64,000 nucleotides of DNA from Argentina anserina (GCF_933775445.1 NC_065878.1:14581395-14645394), one strand, 5' to 3'; positions 11,501-24,475 are shown, counted from the first letter of the stretch. Program-made: numbers and translations. The notes: generated by a model from the letters alone, not told the origin.

Positions 11501-14214
11501 CCTCCGCATTCGCTCCGCAAAACATCTTTTTTCCCCGAAAAAACCCGCATCAGAGGATTCAAAATTGCTCATCCCGCATATATACGCAATGAATACGAAC
11601 TGCACAAGCAAACTCTTCGCTCAAGAGAAGCTACTCCCGTCTTCTCTACCCTTTTGGGCCTTTAAACTATTTCTCTTTTTTCCTTTTTATTTTCCTATTG
11701 CTTATTAAATCGTTTATTTGCACGTTTTCATTTTCTAACTATGTTTCACGTGCTTGCATAGGAAAAGTGATCACTCGTCGTACTATGGTGATGACATTCA
11801 TGCCGAGATGGATGATACTTTTGTCATCTACATACGATTTTGATCGTATCCTCCTAAGATTTTATGTCATCGGACGAAGATCGAAAATGAATTCATCAAG
11901 CAACTTCATGCATGACAATCGATTTGCAGTGCAATTTAATTATATGCGGTCTATTTGGCAGACCAACAAGTATGTTTTTCTTAAAGTTGCTGCTTTTGAA
12001 GATATATATATATATAAATTATCGGGCGCTATTAGCCTTTTTCATGTCTTCTTTTCCGGCCTTTCTTATAACACCGATGAGACCAAAGAGGGATATGATT
12101 CCCCTCTTGGTCGACGTTTTTCGTGTGACGGTCCTGGGGGAGTCACGTTATTATTTAAAAAGGAAGATATCAATTTCGTGTGGTCGCCCGAGTGCACCGC
12201 TGTTTTGGGTGCGATCATGAGAATCGCTGATATGCATCGATTATTTTGTGACCATATACATCACAACCTTTCTAATTTCGGTTACATACTTGAATATTTC
12301 GATTATTCGAAACCTATACATCCCTCGTTTCTTATGGATGCGTCACCATCGCGACTGTTATTGGAATGTTTGAGTTTTCTTAAACTCATGTCTATAAACG
12401 ATAATCCCAAGGTCTACGTACTCATTTATTTGAGTTGATTCATTACTCTGATGCAACACTATTTGCTGACAAAATATCCCAAAAATAAATAATTCTATGA
12501 GACACACTTAAAGTGATTTAATGAACGTCTATGACGTTGTATTATCAGAGTTGACCTTGATGCATACTCCACATCCAAGAAACGCATGCCATTTTTGGCA
12601 CATGTATCTATTTCTTGAGGGAATTTTGGAGATGGAAAAGTAACATTCTTCCATTCTCAAGTAAGCAAACATTTTTGAGCCTCAGGCTAAGGCTCCGCCC
12701 GATCCGATATGCAAGATATTGTTGCTACGGACTTTTGATTAGTCACTCTATTTTGACTATGTCTTCTGCTTAGTATTTTTCAAGTATGACATTGGCATTG
12801 TCATGTTTCTTGTTCGACTTTAGCTTAAGTCGTTTATTGGAATTGGAAGTTTGGTTGTGTTGTATTAAATATTGGCATATTCAATAAAATTTCTCGTATT
12901 TCTTGTTTACAAGATTGACTTGTGAGAATTTTATTTGCCTTGGCTTAGCATGCATGGTCAACGTTTGCAACTCACGTGGTTTTTAAATTGGCCGCTTTTG
13001 GGTTACATGGGACCCCAATAGCACTACATTGTGATTTTGGACTTTGAAATTTGGAAAACGGACCTCGGAACGTCAAAATTGACGTCGTTTTTCCCGGTTA
13101 CTGTTCCGGCGTTTCCGGCACCGCCATCCGGTTTTGGACGGCGTTCCCTGTCGAACCTAAAGTTACGGCCTCCATACCGGCCAGGTCCGGCCACCGCCGG
13201 CTTCCGACGAGTTTTTTCGACGTTTTTTTTTTCGTCGTTTCTCGTCATTTTTCCGGCATATCTGAGCAGTTCTTGCTGCCATGTTTTCCTAGTCCAAAAT
13301 TCACCCGGTTTTGAGTTAATTTGACATGGTTTTCCGGTTAATTTTCCGGTTTTCTCCAAGTCGTTTCATAGCTCAAATGATTTTATTATTATTGGTGACC
13401 ACCCGCACCAATTGAATGGTTTTTACCACCCAAATTGTTTGGTATTCAACTGCTCCAATACCATGTTTTTCCAACTCTTGAGTTGAAGAATGTAGTTCTA
13501 TTGCCATGTGATACATTCGATGAGATTGCCATTTGTTTCAATCCCCTCTCTTACAATATCCTACGACGTATTGTGTAGAGAAGTTCACCGCGTCGTTGAC
13601 TCTCTTAATCTTCATTTTGAGAATGTCCCGCGTGAAATCGAGTGTCTTGCTAATTGCGTAACCATCCACACTGTCCTACGGCGCATGTAGTTGTTTTACG
13701 GATCTCGTGCGGAGATTGTGTTCTATATCTTCGTGCCTTGCTAAGTTTTAAAGGCCATACATGCCAATGATGGATTTTCATCTTGATATTTGTGTTAAGA
13801 ATGGAGAGGAATAAATCTGTCTGATTTCATTGACAGTATCTTTTTCAAGCTTCGACAGTAGCTTTGTTAGCTTGCAGACATAGTTTTGCTTGCCTGCAGC
13901 AGTAGCTTTATGTAACTCAAGATTCTTTGAATCATGGGTTCGGTTTTACTGTCTTCTCGGTTTTGACATGATCATTTTTTGGTCATTTTGAACAAGATAT
14001 GATGATTCGAGTTCTTTGAAATTCACATTATCATCTATTTTTCATGTTCACGAAGCGATTCGAGGACCATCTCACCCATGCTCCACACGGTGAGGCCGAG
14101 CCTGCCTATTTCGGCGGCTCCATGGCATTAAGGCCGTCGGTGGCGGCATCCCCTCCTTCACAGGATCTTGTGATGCCTCCCGTGTTTTCTAATGCCTCCA
14201 TGGTAATCTATGAT

Positions 14215-15190
14215 GCTCATCGCTCATTTTGCAAAGCTTGTTCTTTTGCTAGATTTCAAGGAAGTCCTTATTTGCTAATGCTCCAACCGAGAACATTCCA
14301 TTATTACGAAGTATTTAAGGTGACATTAGTGGACCCTATCCAACCGAATGCGGACATTTTTCGGTATTTTTATGGTATAGGTTAAGAGCATCGACGCGTT
14401 GGTCACACGTCGCTTTGCTTTCCACAAGAAACGCTGCATTCGCTAAAGTTTTTAGCTATGATCATCATACTAAGGGCTCACCACCCTTCCCATCCTCTCA
14501 AATCTATTTGATTGGATATCGTTGGAGAGTTCACCTCCACGACTTTGATGATTTCGTTTTGCATATCTACTGGGATCGTCGTTGAACATATTATTCCTCA
14601 TGTTCATTCACTGCACGATCTAGCAGAGCTCGGACTTGGTTATGGGTACTAACTTGCCGATTTTTGCATGGAGATATGTAATGATGTTGCATGCAGCGAT
14701 ATTTATTCGTTTTAGACCCACAACTTGCCAAGCGTTTAGTGCGTACCAGATGGTTACTGGATACGATCCCAACGTTCTTTTCCTTAAACGCCTATTTGGT
14801 TAAAGTTGTTTATGTGCCTCTATTGTAGTTATCTCAATGGGTCTACTTGAAACGATTAAGTATTCTGGTTGGTTATGATTTATGAATCACCAACACTTGT
14901 CCGCTATTTCCAATCTACAACCTTTGATCTCTATCCTGTGATATTAGCAGACGGTCACTTTGATGAGACATACTTCCCGTCGTTAGGGGGAGATATAGAA
15001 TGCTCCCATTCTGGTTTTAACGCCAGGAATTGACGTGGTGTGGCACTATGTCTCATTAAGATCCCGCACTACTCAAAGTGAGCAAATGTGCAACGCATTA
15101 TCGACCTCCAGAAAGTCAAAGATTCGATGCTCAATGACTTTACCGATATTGCGAAAGTGATGAGATCGCACATAAATGCTGTGATGTGCC
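14215..15190 (+). pseudogene. Decayed Copia integrase region
   Basis: Fragments in shifting frames match a Copia integrase from memory. A CKAC zinc-type segment lies near 14239. Then come pieces resembling S-T-R-N-A-A-F-A-K, L-R-A-H-H-P and G-E-F-T-S, a V-E-H-x-x-P-H-V-H segment near 14580-14610, then pieces like R-P-T...F-S-A-Y-Q-M-V-T-G-Y near 14720-14760 and A-D-x-H-F-D-E-T near 14950. Several stops (for example the one ending the frame at 14385) and frameshifts separate them. No functional integrase can be made. Confidence 0.75.
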
Positions 15191-15734
15191 TGTAAGGTTG
15201 GAACTCTTAGAATATGAGAGAATTTCATATGACCTGGTCCTAGCACCGTTGGCACCATCTCTGACAGTGGGAAGGAAGCCGGCGATGGCACCATCGTACG
15301 CTATGGTGTTGTCGGCGCCCGTGGTATTGTACCACAAAACAAGGGCGGCAAACGCAAAGATGGACTAGTAAGGGTCATAGATTCGGTCTTGGCTCCTGCC
15401 TAGATGAGGGGGAGACCATTATTCTCTGGAATCAAAACCAGAAAGAAGCGAGATGCGTAGGCACAAGTATTTTGCCCATCATCAAGAGATATTCTCTAAA
15501 CATGTGTATCAACTAAGTTTCTGTGGGACGCTACAGACTCATTTTGTTGATGTTAGAGAAGAATAGAAATCTCACAAATTGATCGTATACAGCGTGCGCG
15601 TGTGTTTAATGGATTGATCTCCCATGATTAATGATGTATTCGCTTATGCTCTTATTCCGTTGTAAAGCATCAACGATGAGCAACTTGACCGAAGTGGAAA
15701 GAATCAATACAGGTTAAACTAGACTTGTTATGTT

Positions 15735-16045
15735 GGTCGTTGTTCGTAAGTGTAATGAGAAAGATGAAGGCATGCGATATATGCAGGACTTATGGCGCAA
15801 AAATTGTCTCATTATCCTAGTATTGACTACGATGAGTTATATTCTCTCGTTATGGACATAATTGCTTTCCGCTACTTGATCAGTAGTAGTGTCCATGAAA
15901 ACTGATTTGCAGCATATGATAGTGGTCATAGAATATCTGTAAAGGGATCTTGACGCAAATATGAGAGTGCCCGAGGGACTTTAAATGCCTCTAGACCACG
16001 GAGAGATTATGTAATCAGATTGCGACGTTCGAGAGAACGTAGTAC
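15735..16045 (+). pseudogene. Decayed Copia reverse transcriptase fragment
   Basis: Frame fragments resemble the Copia RT order: R-K-C-N-E-K-D-E-G, then I-D-Y-D-E with Y-S-L-V-M-D, F-R-Y-L-I-S, and M-R-V-P-E-G-L. Stops and shifts occur between pieces. The YVDD catalytic box and the RNase H region are not recognisable downstream. Confidence 0.7.
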
Positions 16046-17229
16046 AATCGGTTGCAAGAACTCATACCCATATGTGTTCATATGAAGCTAATTCTTGATT
16101 CTCTATTCCGTCTAAGTATAGATGATGAAGAGATTCAATGAGCTATACATTCATACATGTTAGTGTTGTTGGGACACTATTGCTTTCATTATGATGTAAT
16201 TAACTATGCGCCTATGCATTGTCATTGGACTTGCATTGCTTCTTTGACATGGGTTTAGTTCTACACTTAGTGAACCAACACAAATCATATCCACACCAAC
16301 GCCGCCAGCAGCTCCAGCAACATCAACGTACGCCTTGGTGTAGCAGTCGACACTGGTAGCGTAGAGGATGCATACGGTTCCGTCTTAGACCAAAATCAGT
16401 CATTCATTGGTCAATTCCCCCATTCTTTTTGCAAAAGACACATTGAATGTGACAAATCAGAATCTGTCCAGTTTCGTAGGTCAACTTCAACGAGACCTAC
16501 AGGACAGCTCGCTCGATGAAATATGGTGAAATTGGTACCGTTGGAAAGGCCTATGTGTCTACTTTCCAGGGACATCAACCTTTTGTTCATAGCTATCATA
16601 TGGAGTGAGTTATGGCCGTTTTAGCAAAGTAGGACAGTTCTGTCCGGAAATTTGCAAGTCAGTCAACTTCGACAGAGCATTGTGAACTGCTCCGATCGGA
16701 TGAGGTTGTGAACCTTATGTCACTGGAAAGCCACGGGTGTCTACTTTTCAGAACATTTTACAGTTCGCTGATACCTATTTTGAGAAGAAGTTATAGCCAT
16801 TTAAGTGAGTGAAGGTCATTCTATCCAAGAATCTGATTTTCATTGCAAACTCTCGTTTTGAGTTGTTATGCAATCTTGTTTCCTAAGATCTAAGTTTGGC
16901 TAAGTATAGCAAGTATGATCTAAGAATGTGTGGCTAGATTAATGATTAATCATTAGCCCAAGACTACGTTTGAGAAGCATGTAATGAATGTTGTGTATGT
17001 TGTTCTTTGTACTCCATGATTATGGCACTAATCAGGAGGAGTTGTTTCGTAGACTTCAGGAGAAGTCTACCTCACATGATGCTATCAAATGTAGACGGTG
17101 CGTTGTGCTCTTTTTCCCTTCGATCAAGCTTTTGTTTTTACCCAAGAGGTTTTTATTTTGCTTGACAAGGTTTTTACCGAGGCAACGATGTGTGCACCAT
17201 GCAACCTAGGCATGCGACACAAGGGGGAG

Positions 17230-17413
17230 TGTTCCGGGAGAATTACTATTCTACCCTTGTGTGTGTCTTAGCCTAATAGGTTTCCTGTTAGGAGATAGAT
17301 TAGCATCTCCGTAATAGATTAGGACTCCGAATCCTACGGGATTGTGGTTTTGTAATGCCTATATATAGGCCCCCATATCATTCAATAATACACAATTATT
17401 TCATCCTGAAACA
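17230..17413 (+). repeat. 3' LTR of the Copia element
   Basis: Same ends and length as the 5' LTR. By eye the two differ at three positions only: T/C in the TATTTTACCC block, and G/C and A/G in the GAATGCTACAGG block. It is followed directly by the target duplication GATCT. Confidence 0.92.
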
Positions 17414-18120
17414 GATCTAAGATTCTAGCCAAAAGAGAAAGAAAAACATAGAAAACCGTAATTTTTGAAAAATTCATTTTGCCAAAAAGTCTGAGACAGA
17501 AGATGGAAACAAATTTCTGCCGGAAAGAAAAAAAAACTGCTGAAATCGATTTTTGTTCTTCCATTGGGCACCCAAAATTTCTCTCTGAGCACCATCTTCT
17601 CCGATCTCCCACCGTCTACTTTGCCCAGACCAACGACGCCAACTACCTTTTCTCAGCGTAGCCCCACGCCTTCATGGCTACCCTTACATCGCCGCCTAGC
17701 GATGACGCTGCAGCACCGACGCCACCAAGCGACCTTGATGGTCGTCCAACCCAGCATGACGACCCTAGCCAAGTCTCGTTCTGGATCTTCCAGCCTAGAG
17801 TGTTGCCCAGAATCGACATCGTAATCGGTCCCAGATCGGCACCAACATTGGCGAGCCCTGTCCCTTGCTCCTCTGTAGATTGGCACCGCCCCTCTTTCTC
17901 GCAGCGTTGAGCCAGATTTGTTAACTCGACCCCGCTCATCTTGAGATCTCAGATCGGCCACACCTTGAGACTCCAATTGTATCATGAAGCACAACGCGAG
18001 CCCAGCCTTGATTGTTATCAATCTGGGCGTCTTACATCGCCTCTGCTCTGATGGAGGATCAGCGTACTCGAGCGGGAAGCTCCAGATGCAACCCGACCCA
18101 CAAATAAAAAAGGCATTTTA
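17414..18120 (+). other. Continuation of the outer element's leader
   Basis: Rejoining across the Copia insertion puts 17419 directly after the LTR remnant at 10791-10919 and its ACACGTCATTAGCAC. The A-rich then pyrimidine- and GC-rich run here looks like a retroelement leader. Open frames such as 17674-17910 (proline- and alanine-rich) show no known domain. Confidence 0.4.
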
Positions 18121-18132
18121 CCTCTATCAATA

Positions 18133-18500
18133 AAATTGAAAGGTAATTTTCAGAAATTATCCGACAAGTTAATTAGAATTACTGCTCACTATTTGCTATT
18201 TTACGAAAATTAAATACCTAATGTAAATCTGATATACTGGTTTCACAATAAAATTTATAAAGGTAATCTTTAAAAATGATCCGACAACTTAATTAGAATT
18301 ATTGCTCACTATTTGCTATTTTACAAAAATTAAATAGCTAATGTAAATCTGATTTATTGGTTTTACAATAAAATTGAAAGGTAGTTTTCAGAAATTATCC
18401 GACAAGTTACTTAGAATTATTGCTCACTATTTGTTATTTTACGAAAATTAAATAGCTAATGGAAATCTGATTTACTGGTTTTACAATAAGATTATATACT
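18133..18500. repeat. Tandem repeat, three units of about 118 bases
   Basis: Each unit carries TATCCGACAAGTTA/ATGATCCGACAACTTA, GCTCACTATTTGCTATTTTA and AAATCTGATxTAxTGGTTT. The units diverge by scattered substitutions. Confidence 0.85.
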
Positions 18501-20210
18501 ATTTGTTAGTCGAAGGTATATTAAATTAGACTTGTATAGTTAAAAGTGACTAATCATTTACATATGGTTGTTTGTGCATGTGATTAATCAATTATCATTC
18601 ACAATGGAATCGTGAGAGCAATCGTTTCACATGACTATCAAATTCGACATATGTAAAAACAACCGTATTATATGTAGTTTATTAGGCAAACTAACAAGTA
18701 AGTTATGAAATTATAAGTTTTGTCTATCAAATTATATTCAAATAAATGAAATTATATATGTTACATGAGCAATGTATTGTCTTAATAATGTGACATGTTA
18801 TATACTATGACATGTATTGTCTTATCTTGTATTGTCACTCAAGATTTAAAAAAAAATACTAAAATAATTTTTGCATAATAATGTAGCAATAACCCTCAAG
18901 AAACAGGGTAAATACTATGGACATGTAGTTTCATACAATCTGATCAATGACAATTGATAACAATGTACTGTGTGAAAATGATATAGGGGATATTAATGAC
19001 ATGAGCAATGGAGCGCGTTATTACAAAAAAAAAGGTATAGAATAATGAGAGTACGACGATTAGAAAAAGCATGTTCAATATCGAACAACATGATTTAAAA
19101 AGAATCAATTCAAAACACACGATAATAATCTAGCTCAATCAATGAAGTTCCAAACTTTGATTACAGTTTGCCCCTAATTTTTCAAGATATTATTGTAATG
19201 GCTATTATATATGCCTAAAATTTAATCAGACTTCAGTATGGAAGTGTTTTTGGATTGGATGAGTCGTTGATACAATCATTGGTGTATAACCAAGGTTGTG
19301 AATTTTTTCTTAATGAATTGAGATTATTTGAATATTAATCAAGATATACGTGGTTCAATTTTTAATATTTTAATTTTGCGAAGTACCGCATACAATTTAA
19401 GCAAATTTATAAAAATATTAGTACAACATGAATAACTGAATGCAAAAAATTGCATTACGCGATTTCCACAATATAGTATTGAAGAACGATAGTATTATAT
19501 CTATGGATATAACTAAATATATAAATAAATATCAGTCATTTCTAATCCTTCGAGATTCACAATGTCTATACCTTATTTGATGGAAATATCGTTTTTTTAT
19601 TCTATCAAATTACTTAAAAGAATTTGGTTATATTTCATTTTTATGTCTTAACTATATACCTCCTTGGCACTGTATGTAACAAGGGCCAACAAGAGACAAT
19701 CGAATCCTCATACATTTTAAATATTTATGTCAACGACTATTTCATGTGAAAATATTTAGTGAGATTAGAATTGATTTCATTTGCATTATCTCTAATGACT
19801 GCGGATGTAACTGAGTAATAGAGAATTTTTTATGTCTATCTAATTGTTATATGTAACTGCTTAGTGAATCCAACAATGTCAAAAGAAATTGACTTTCAGA
19901 ATTTTGACATATTTGAGTTTTGACACGATTCATTGGGATACCCAGATCGTGATATGTGCGTCCGTATATTAAAAGAATTACACACGGACACTTATGTTTT
20001 TGGATACATAGAAGCAAGAACTAAAGAATCAAAGGACCAAAAGAATCTTTAAAAATTATTCAATGGAGGATTTGAAGATGTGATTTCGTCCACATATTTC
20101 ATCGCTCCCCTGAGGCGGAACCGTAAAATATTTTGATCTACAAGTATATAATTGTTTTAGGAAGAAAAAATTACAATATTCATGCGACTTATATATGTCT
20201 TGTGAGTGTT
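18501..20210. other. AT-rich non-coding region
   Basis: No gene, LTR pair or inverted repeat was recognised. The composition is like the surrounding transposon block. Confidence 0.35.
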
Positions 20211-20399
20211 GCTCTTAATTCTTGAGGGGTCCTAAAGTTGACTTAAAAACGAAGCAACAATTTGACGACAGATTTATGTCGTCTTAGTTTGGAACTTAAT
20301 TTAAAGGGATATCTCAATTTGACTTTTTAACTCATTCTCAAACATCCATAATTGACTGACTCAATAGTTTTAGTTAGACGATAGTTATATGTTGTTGGT

Positions 20400-20760
20400 T
20401 ATATGATACGTCTCTCTCAAATTTTTGACCTAGAGCTAAGTACACACAAACTTGTTTGCTAAATAGGACGACATATATGTGTCGCTTATTGTCTAAAAAC
20501 TGTCCCAATTTTTAGAGGGATAATTTGATACTTCGCCCTCTCAAATTTTATGCCCTAGAGCTAACTACAAACAAACTTGTTTGCTAGATAGGATGACATA
20601 TATGTGTCACCTAATTTGTCTAAAAAATGGCCCAGTTTTTGGAGGGATAATTTGATGACTCTCCATCCCAAAATTGTTGCTCTAGATAGACGCAAATTGT
20701 TCACCTTGATAGGACGACATATAAATGTCACCTATGTACAGTATGTCTAAAATTTGGTTG
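20400..20760. repeat. Tandem repeats with ACGACATATATGTG core (CACTA-like subterminal)
   Basis: About three units of roughly 122 bases, each beginning near GGACGACATATATGTGTC and continuing through GTCTAAAA..., AGAGGGATAATTTGAT and CCTAGAGCTAA. Related GACGACAGATTTATGTCG lies at about 20260. Similar ATATGTCGCC motifs crowd the region before the CACTA-type end at 23874, so these are best read as subterminal repeats of one element. Confidence 0.6.
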
Positions 20761-21324
20761 CAAGGGATTTTCATCCATTCTCTAGTTTTATAAATGGAGA
20801 ATAGGGTTTCCTCTCTTTCTCATTTTGCCTTATAATTCTGTCGCGCCTCTCTTCTTTTTCATCTTCCCCGAGCTTCCTCTTCCTCTGCCACTGCCAAGAA
20901 CCTCCCTCCGGCCACCCATTCAGCTCGTCACTACCACCACCGAATTCCCTATTCAAAACTGAGCTTAAACCTATAAACATCGTAGACACACATCACCTCT
21001 AAACCTCTCTACCTCTACCAGCCACAACTTCTCCAACTCTGGTAGTTCCTTAGCATACCACCGCCATTGCCTTGCCTCAAAGATGAAGAGGATTAGAAAC
21101 CAGGAGCCTAGGTATCTGCCGAGGCTAGGAAGTCACACCAACATCACCGACAGAGCTCTAAGCTTCATGGTCTTCGATTTCCAACTTCCGGCGACTTTCT
21201 GGCATTCCTATCACCATAATCGGGGTCACTATCTCTCGTATAGCAGAACTCCTAATCGTATCTCTAGATTTGACCAACTCCGCCGCCGTTGCTACCGCAC
21301 ATCTGCCGCAAGTTCCGCCACCCG

Positions 21325-22954
21325 CAATAAAGTTAGACAGTCTAGCTGAACTTACGCCAGCTGAGGTTCAGAACTGTGAGCATTTGTTTATTATTGTGTC
21401 TTAGTTGTTCCTTGAAAAATCTGTAATTGTTGCAAATGTGTGTTAATGCATGAAGCCAGGGCGGATCTAGGCATCTTTAGGGGGGACTCAAGCATTCCCA
21501 TTGGTCAAGACAAGAAAAAATATATATTATGTTTTAAATTTTTTGATTTTGGGGTTCTTAGTGAAAGCATCCCTAAATACTAACTCTACTAATTTGTTTT
21601 CCTTATATACTTTACTCTTATCTTCCTCAATAACGTGTCTTCAATCAAATATCTCTTATTCTAAAATGCTAGCTATGTTATTAGCTATTACGTCGCTAAT
21701 CTATTCAATTGTGTATTAATTGTGTTAGATTATGATTATATACATCATTTTGTCTGATATATATATATATATATATGAATATTCTTTTTCAATAGTTATA
21801 GGTGTCAATTAGACTAAATTGACATATTTTGAGTCCCAACCGAAGCATTCGAAAAAAAAAATTCTTCATGGTTTCAAAGAAATGTCTAATCTACACTTCT
21901 AAAAAAAATCTAGTCTACAAGTCTAAATTTGAATTATTTTCATTTCTTATCTTTTCGAAACTTTATTGATCAGTCACGATCTTTAATTCAGTTTTCATTG
22001 GTTGGTTCTTAACCTTTCGAACCGCTAATATAATGCTCTTGTAAATGAATCTAGATTGCGAATTGCGATGTACTATATAAATATTTGATTGGTTAATTTA
22101 TGTTATTTGTATATATGTATTAGAAGAGTAAGCCTCATTACTTTCACCAACTAGATATATCTATTTTTATTCAATTTTTTACTAATTATTTTGCACCTTC
22201 GAGAATCTTCACAATTTTTTTATAGTTAAATTCAAGCATCCCCAATGATTCAATTCTGGATCCGCCACTGCATGAAGCGACTAATTAATTAGATATGTTA
22301 TACTTGTTCACGTCAGTATGGTTGTAGATGATATTCGCAATAACGGTGATGCGGCTATTAGAGAGTATGTATTTAACTATTTATGCTTTACTAATGAATT
22401 TATGTTTTATATTTAAAGTTTAGAGGTGTTAGACTTGAATATCTAATTCTATTTTATCATACAGCTATACTGCAAAGATCAAAGTTAAATTGGATAAGAT
22501 AGTTGTTGAAGTATCTGAGCTTCCAGATCAAGAGGTATATAAATGTAGGCATGATTTTAGATACAAGATATCATTGGTTATTAAGTATTTCTTGATTGCA
22601 TATATAACTATGGAGAAATATATATTTCTGAATTGGTCAAACTAATAGTTTCCTCATTTCAGCTTGATTTTCAATTAAAGAAGCATTTGACATGGCATAT
22701 GACGGTATATATATGCATTGCATTTTGCTCCGAAGTCAAATGAGAAAATTGTTGAGAATATGAAATCAAGCAATGTTTTAGTTTACATTTTTCTCTCTAA
22801 GCATTTATTTGAAGTCCTCCCATGGATTTTTGAAGTACCTCTAAACTTTCAGGGAATCAAATGTAAGTGTGTGGCAAGAAGTATTGGTTCTGTAGGTCTT
22901 TATGTTCCAGGAGGAACTGCAGTTTTACCTTCTACTGTTCTGATGCTGGCACTT
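21325..22954 (+). pseudogene. Histidinol dehydrogenase gene fragments
   Basis: Exon-like pieces with splice signals match plant histidinol dehydrogenase, the last enzyme of histidine synthesis in plastids. They are: near 21340 (AELTPAEVQN), 22317-22364 (VVDDIRNNGDAAIR), 22465-22534 (KLDKIVVEVSELPDQE), 22663-22703 (EAFDMAYD after a shift), about 22723-22762 ([11 protein letters not shown]) and 22853-22954 ([17 protein letters not shown]). The exon between AEVQN and VVDDI is missing; that gap now holds an 814-bp hAT MITE. Everything after the [11 protein letters not shown] exon, including the catalytic half, is absent. Introns are kept, so it came from genomic DNA. Subterminal-type repeats lie on both sides. 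Confidence 0.85.
21457..22270. mobile_element. hAT-type MITE with 8-bp target duplication
   Basis: Begins CAGGGCGGATCTAG and ends GGATCCGCCACTG, which are imperfect terminal inverted repeats. It is flanked on both sides by CATGAAGC (21449-21456 and 22271-22278), the 8-bp duplication expected for hAT. It is 814 bp long with no transposase. It contains a short TA run at 21760-21776. It interrupts the histidinol dehydrogenase pseudogene. Confidence 0.9.
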
Positions 22955-23459
22955 GTAAGTGGTTTCTTGAAAGTTTAGAGGTACTTCAATAGTTGGATTC
23001 ATGCTTAGTTTTCTGTAGTGTCCCGGTTTCTGTGCTTGTAAAATTAACTTGGTCATTCTGAGTCTATGCATTGCCAATGAAACATGCTCTGTCATTGGCT
23101 TCCTTGTTATGTCTTCTCTAATTTGGATTTGTTTTAAGATTCTGTAATTATTCGAGCAGATGCATCCTATAGGTGTTCTTTTGCATTAGGACCGGTGATA
23201 ACATTTTGAGTGGAAATTTTTTTATGGTTGTTGGAGTAAGGCTGCAAACTATACCTTCTTCATATTCTTTAGAGAGATAATGACCTGACTTTTAGGAACT
23301 GACTTGCTTTCCATTTTCTTGTGTTAACACTTGATTGTCTCAATTGTATAATACGTAAAACAGTGCATTACTTTGTTTAGAGTTCTGTTAATGTAAGTCG
23401 GTAATTCTGCTATGTTCCACAAGCTTGTTTTTAAGAATTCGTCAATCTAATGCAATATT

Positions 23460-23874
23460 TTCCACGACATATAAATGAACAAATTCAATTGCATGAGACA
23501 TTATATGTCGCTATGGTTACACTATAATGACATATTTTATGTTTATCTACAACTCAATAATGTTTATTTGTCGTTTAAAACACACAACCACGACAAATAT
23601 ATGTCATATGTAACTCATTTAAGAGACATTTATATATTGCTAGAGGACTTATTAACCAGCCATAAAAGAGCATCAGGTAACCTATAACCTTATGTCGCCT
23701 AATGTTAAAATCTATATATGTCGCCTAGTAGCCTGTCGTTGTTAGGGGTATTAGGCGACACATGACTTTTTTTTTATCATATATGTCCCCTGATATTATC
23801 TTAGGCGATGCTAATATATGTCGGCTGATTGTCCTAATGGCGACAGGTTACTAAGCGATTGTTAACGTAGTGAA
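23460..23874 (+). mobile_element. Right end of a CACTA-like element
   Basis: Dense TATGTCGCC/GGCGACA motifs in both orientations end at GCGATTGTTAACGTAGTG. Read on the minus strand the end is CACTACGTTAACAATCGC, a CACTA-type terminus. The matching left terminus was not found in the window, so the element is truncated or its left end has decayed. Confidence 0.6.
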
Positions 23875-23876
23875 TT

Positions 23877-24331
23877 GTGCTGATGCAATACGCTACACTC
23901 TTTGTTGATGCCATACGTTGTACTCCTTGTTCATTTCCTGTCACAAGTAGAACAAGTCGTTAAATTGGGGACCACAGCGGCGTGGTCTTCAACTCTCTGA
24001 TGTTCAAGTCAAGTTGGTAATAATTTATGCATAGTAATAGTGAGTACTTAAGTACACTTACCTTACGAGGTCAAGGGTTTGACCTTTTATAGTTGAATTG
24101 AGGTAGATCATTCACTCATTTTTCGGTGTAGGACAGAGTCCAATATAGATGGTTCTCTGGAGCCTTTTTTAAGATGCGCGTGAGGGCGCGTCCATAGTCG
24201 GTTTGGGCCGCCCCTGCACAGCTAGTCCGACTGGCTCACTGCTGGTATTGCGATGCTGAGATATTTATTAGCATTAGTGTTCTGATAGTTGTGCTGATTA
24301 TGGCGAGCATAAACCTATACCAACAAGTCCC
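23877..24331 (-). repeat. LTR (minus) with polypurine tract
   Basis: On the minus strand a purine run AACTTGGGGGGACT is followed by TGTTGGTATAGGTTTATGC, the layout of a polypurine tract and a 3' LTR start. The first ~140 bases match 25494-25631. The LTR runs to about TTGCATCA at 23880. No matching target duplication was found. Confidence 0.6.
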
Positions 24332-24475
24332 CCCAAGTTCCCAGTCTAGGGAGGCAATTTCTTGATTTGGGAGTTAAAATTAAGCATTTCGCCATAATCA
24401 GCGGTGGGTGTCGCGGACCCACCTCGGAGTCCCCCCACTCCCCGGTTAGGGAATGCCAAGTTGCGGATGGTGTAA

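Larger units (their letters stand above)
10949..17413 (+). mobile_element. Copia LTR retrotransposon, young but coding-defective
   Basis: The 6,465-bp element is bounded by 184-bp LTRs and flanked by an exact 5-bp target duplication, GATCT (10944-10948 and 17414-17418). The order integrase before reverse transcriptase marks it as Copia. A polypurine tract AAGGGGGAG (17221-17229) precedes the 3' LTR, and the stretch before it (17110-17190) has the repeated short T-rich motifs common upstream of Copia 3' LTRs. No gag frame is recognisable, and the pol remnants are full of stops and shifts. The LTRs differ at only 3 of 184 positions, so the insertion is recent relative to the decay of its interior. 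It is therefore probably a non-autonomous family moved by proteins from another element. Confidence 0.9.

Noticed and set aside
11167..11708. Several overlapping Cys/Gly/Ala- or Pro-rich frames on both strands
   Set aside because: They all arise from one GC-rich short repeat, with no codon preference or domain.
11698..12438. 246-residue open frame in the Copia element
   Set aside because: No gag or other domain is recognisable, and the sequence lies in the non-coding leader of a decayed element.
17643..18021. Frames in the GC-mixed stretch after the Copia element
   Set aside because: Overlapping frames on both strands with no known motif.
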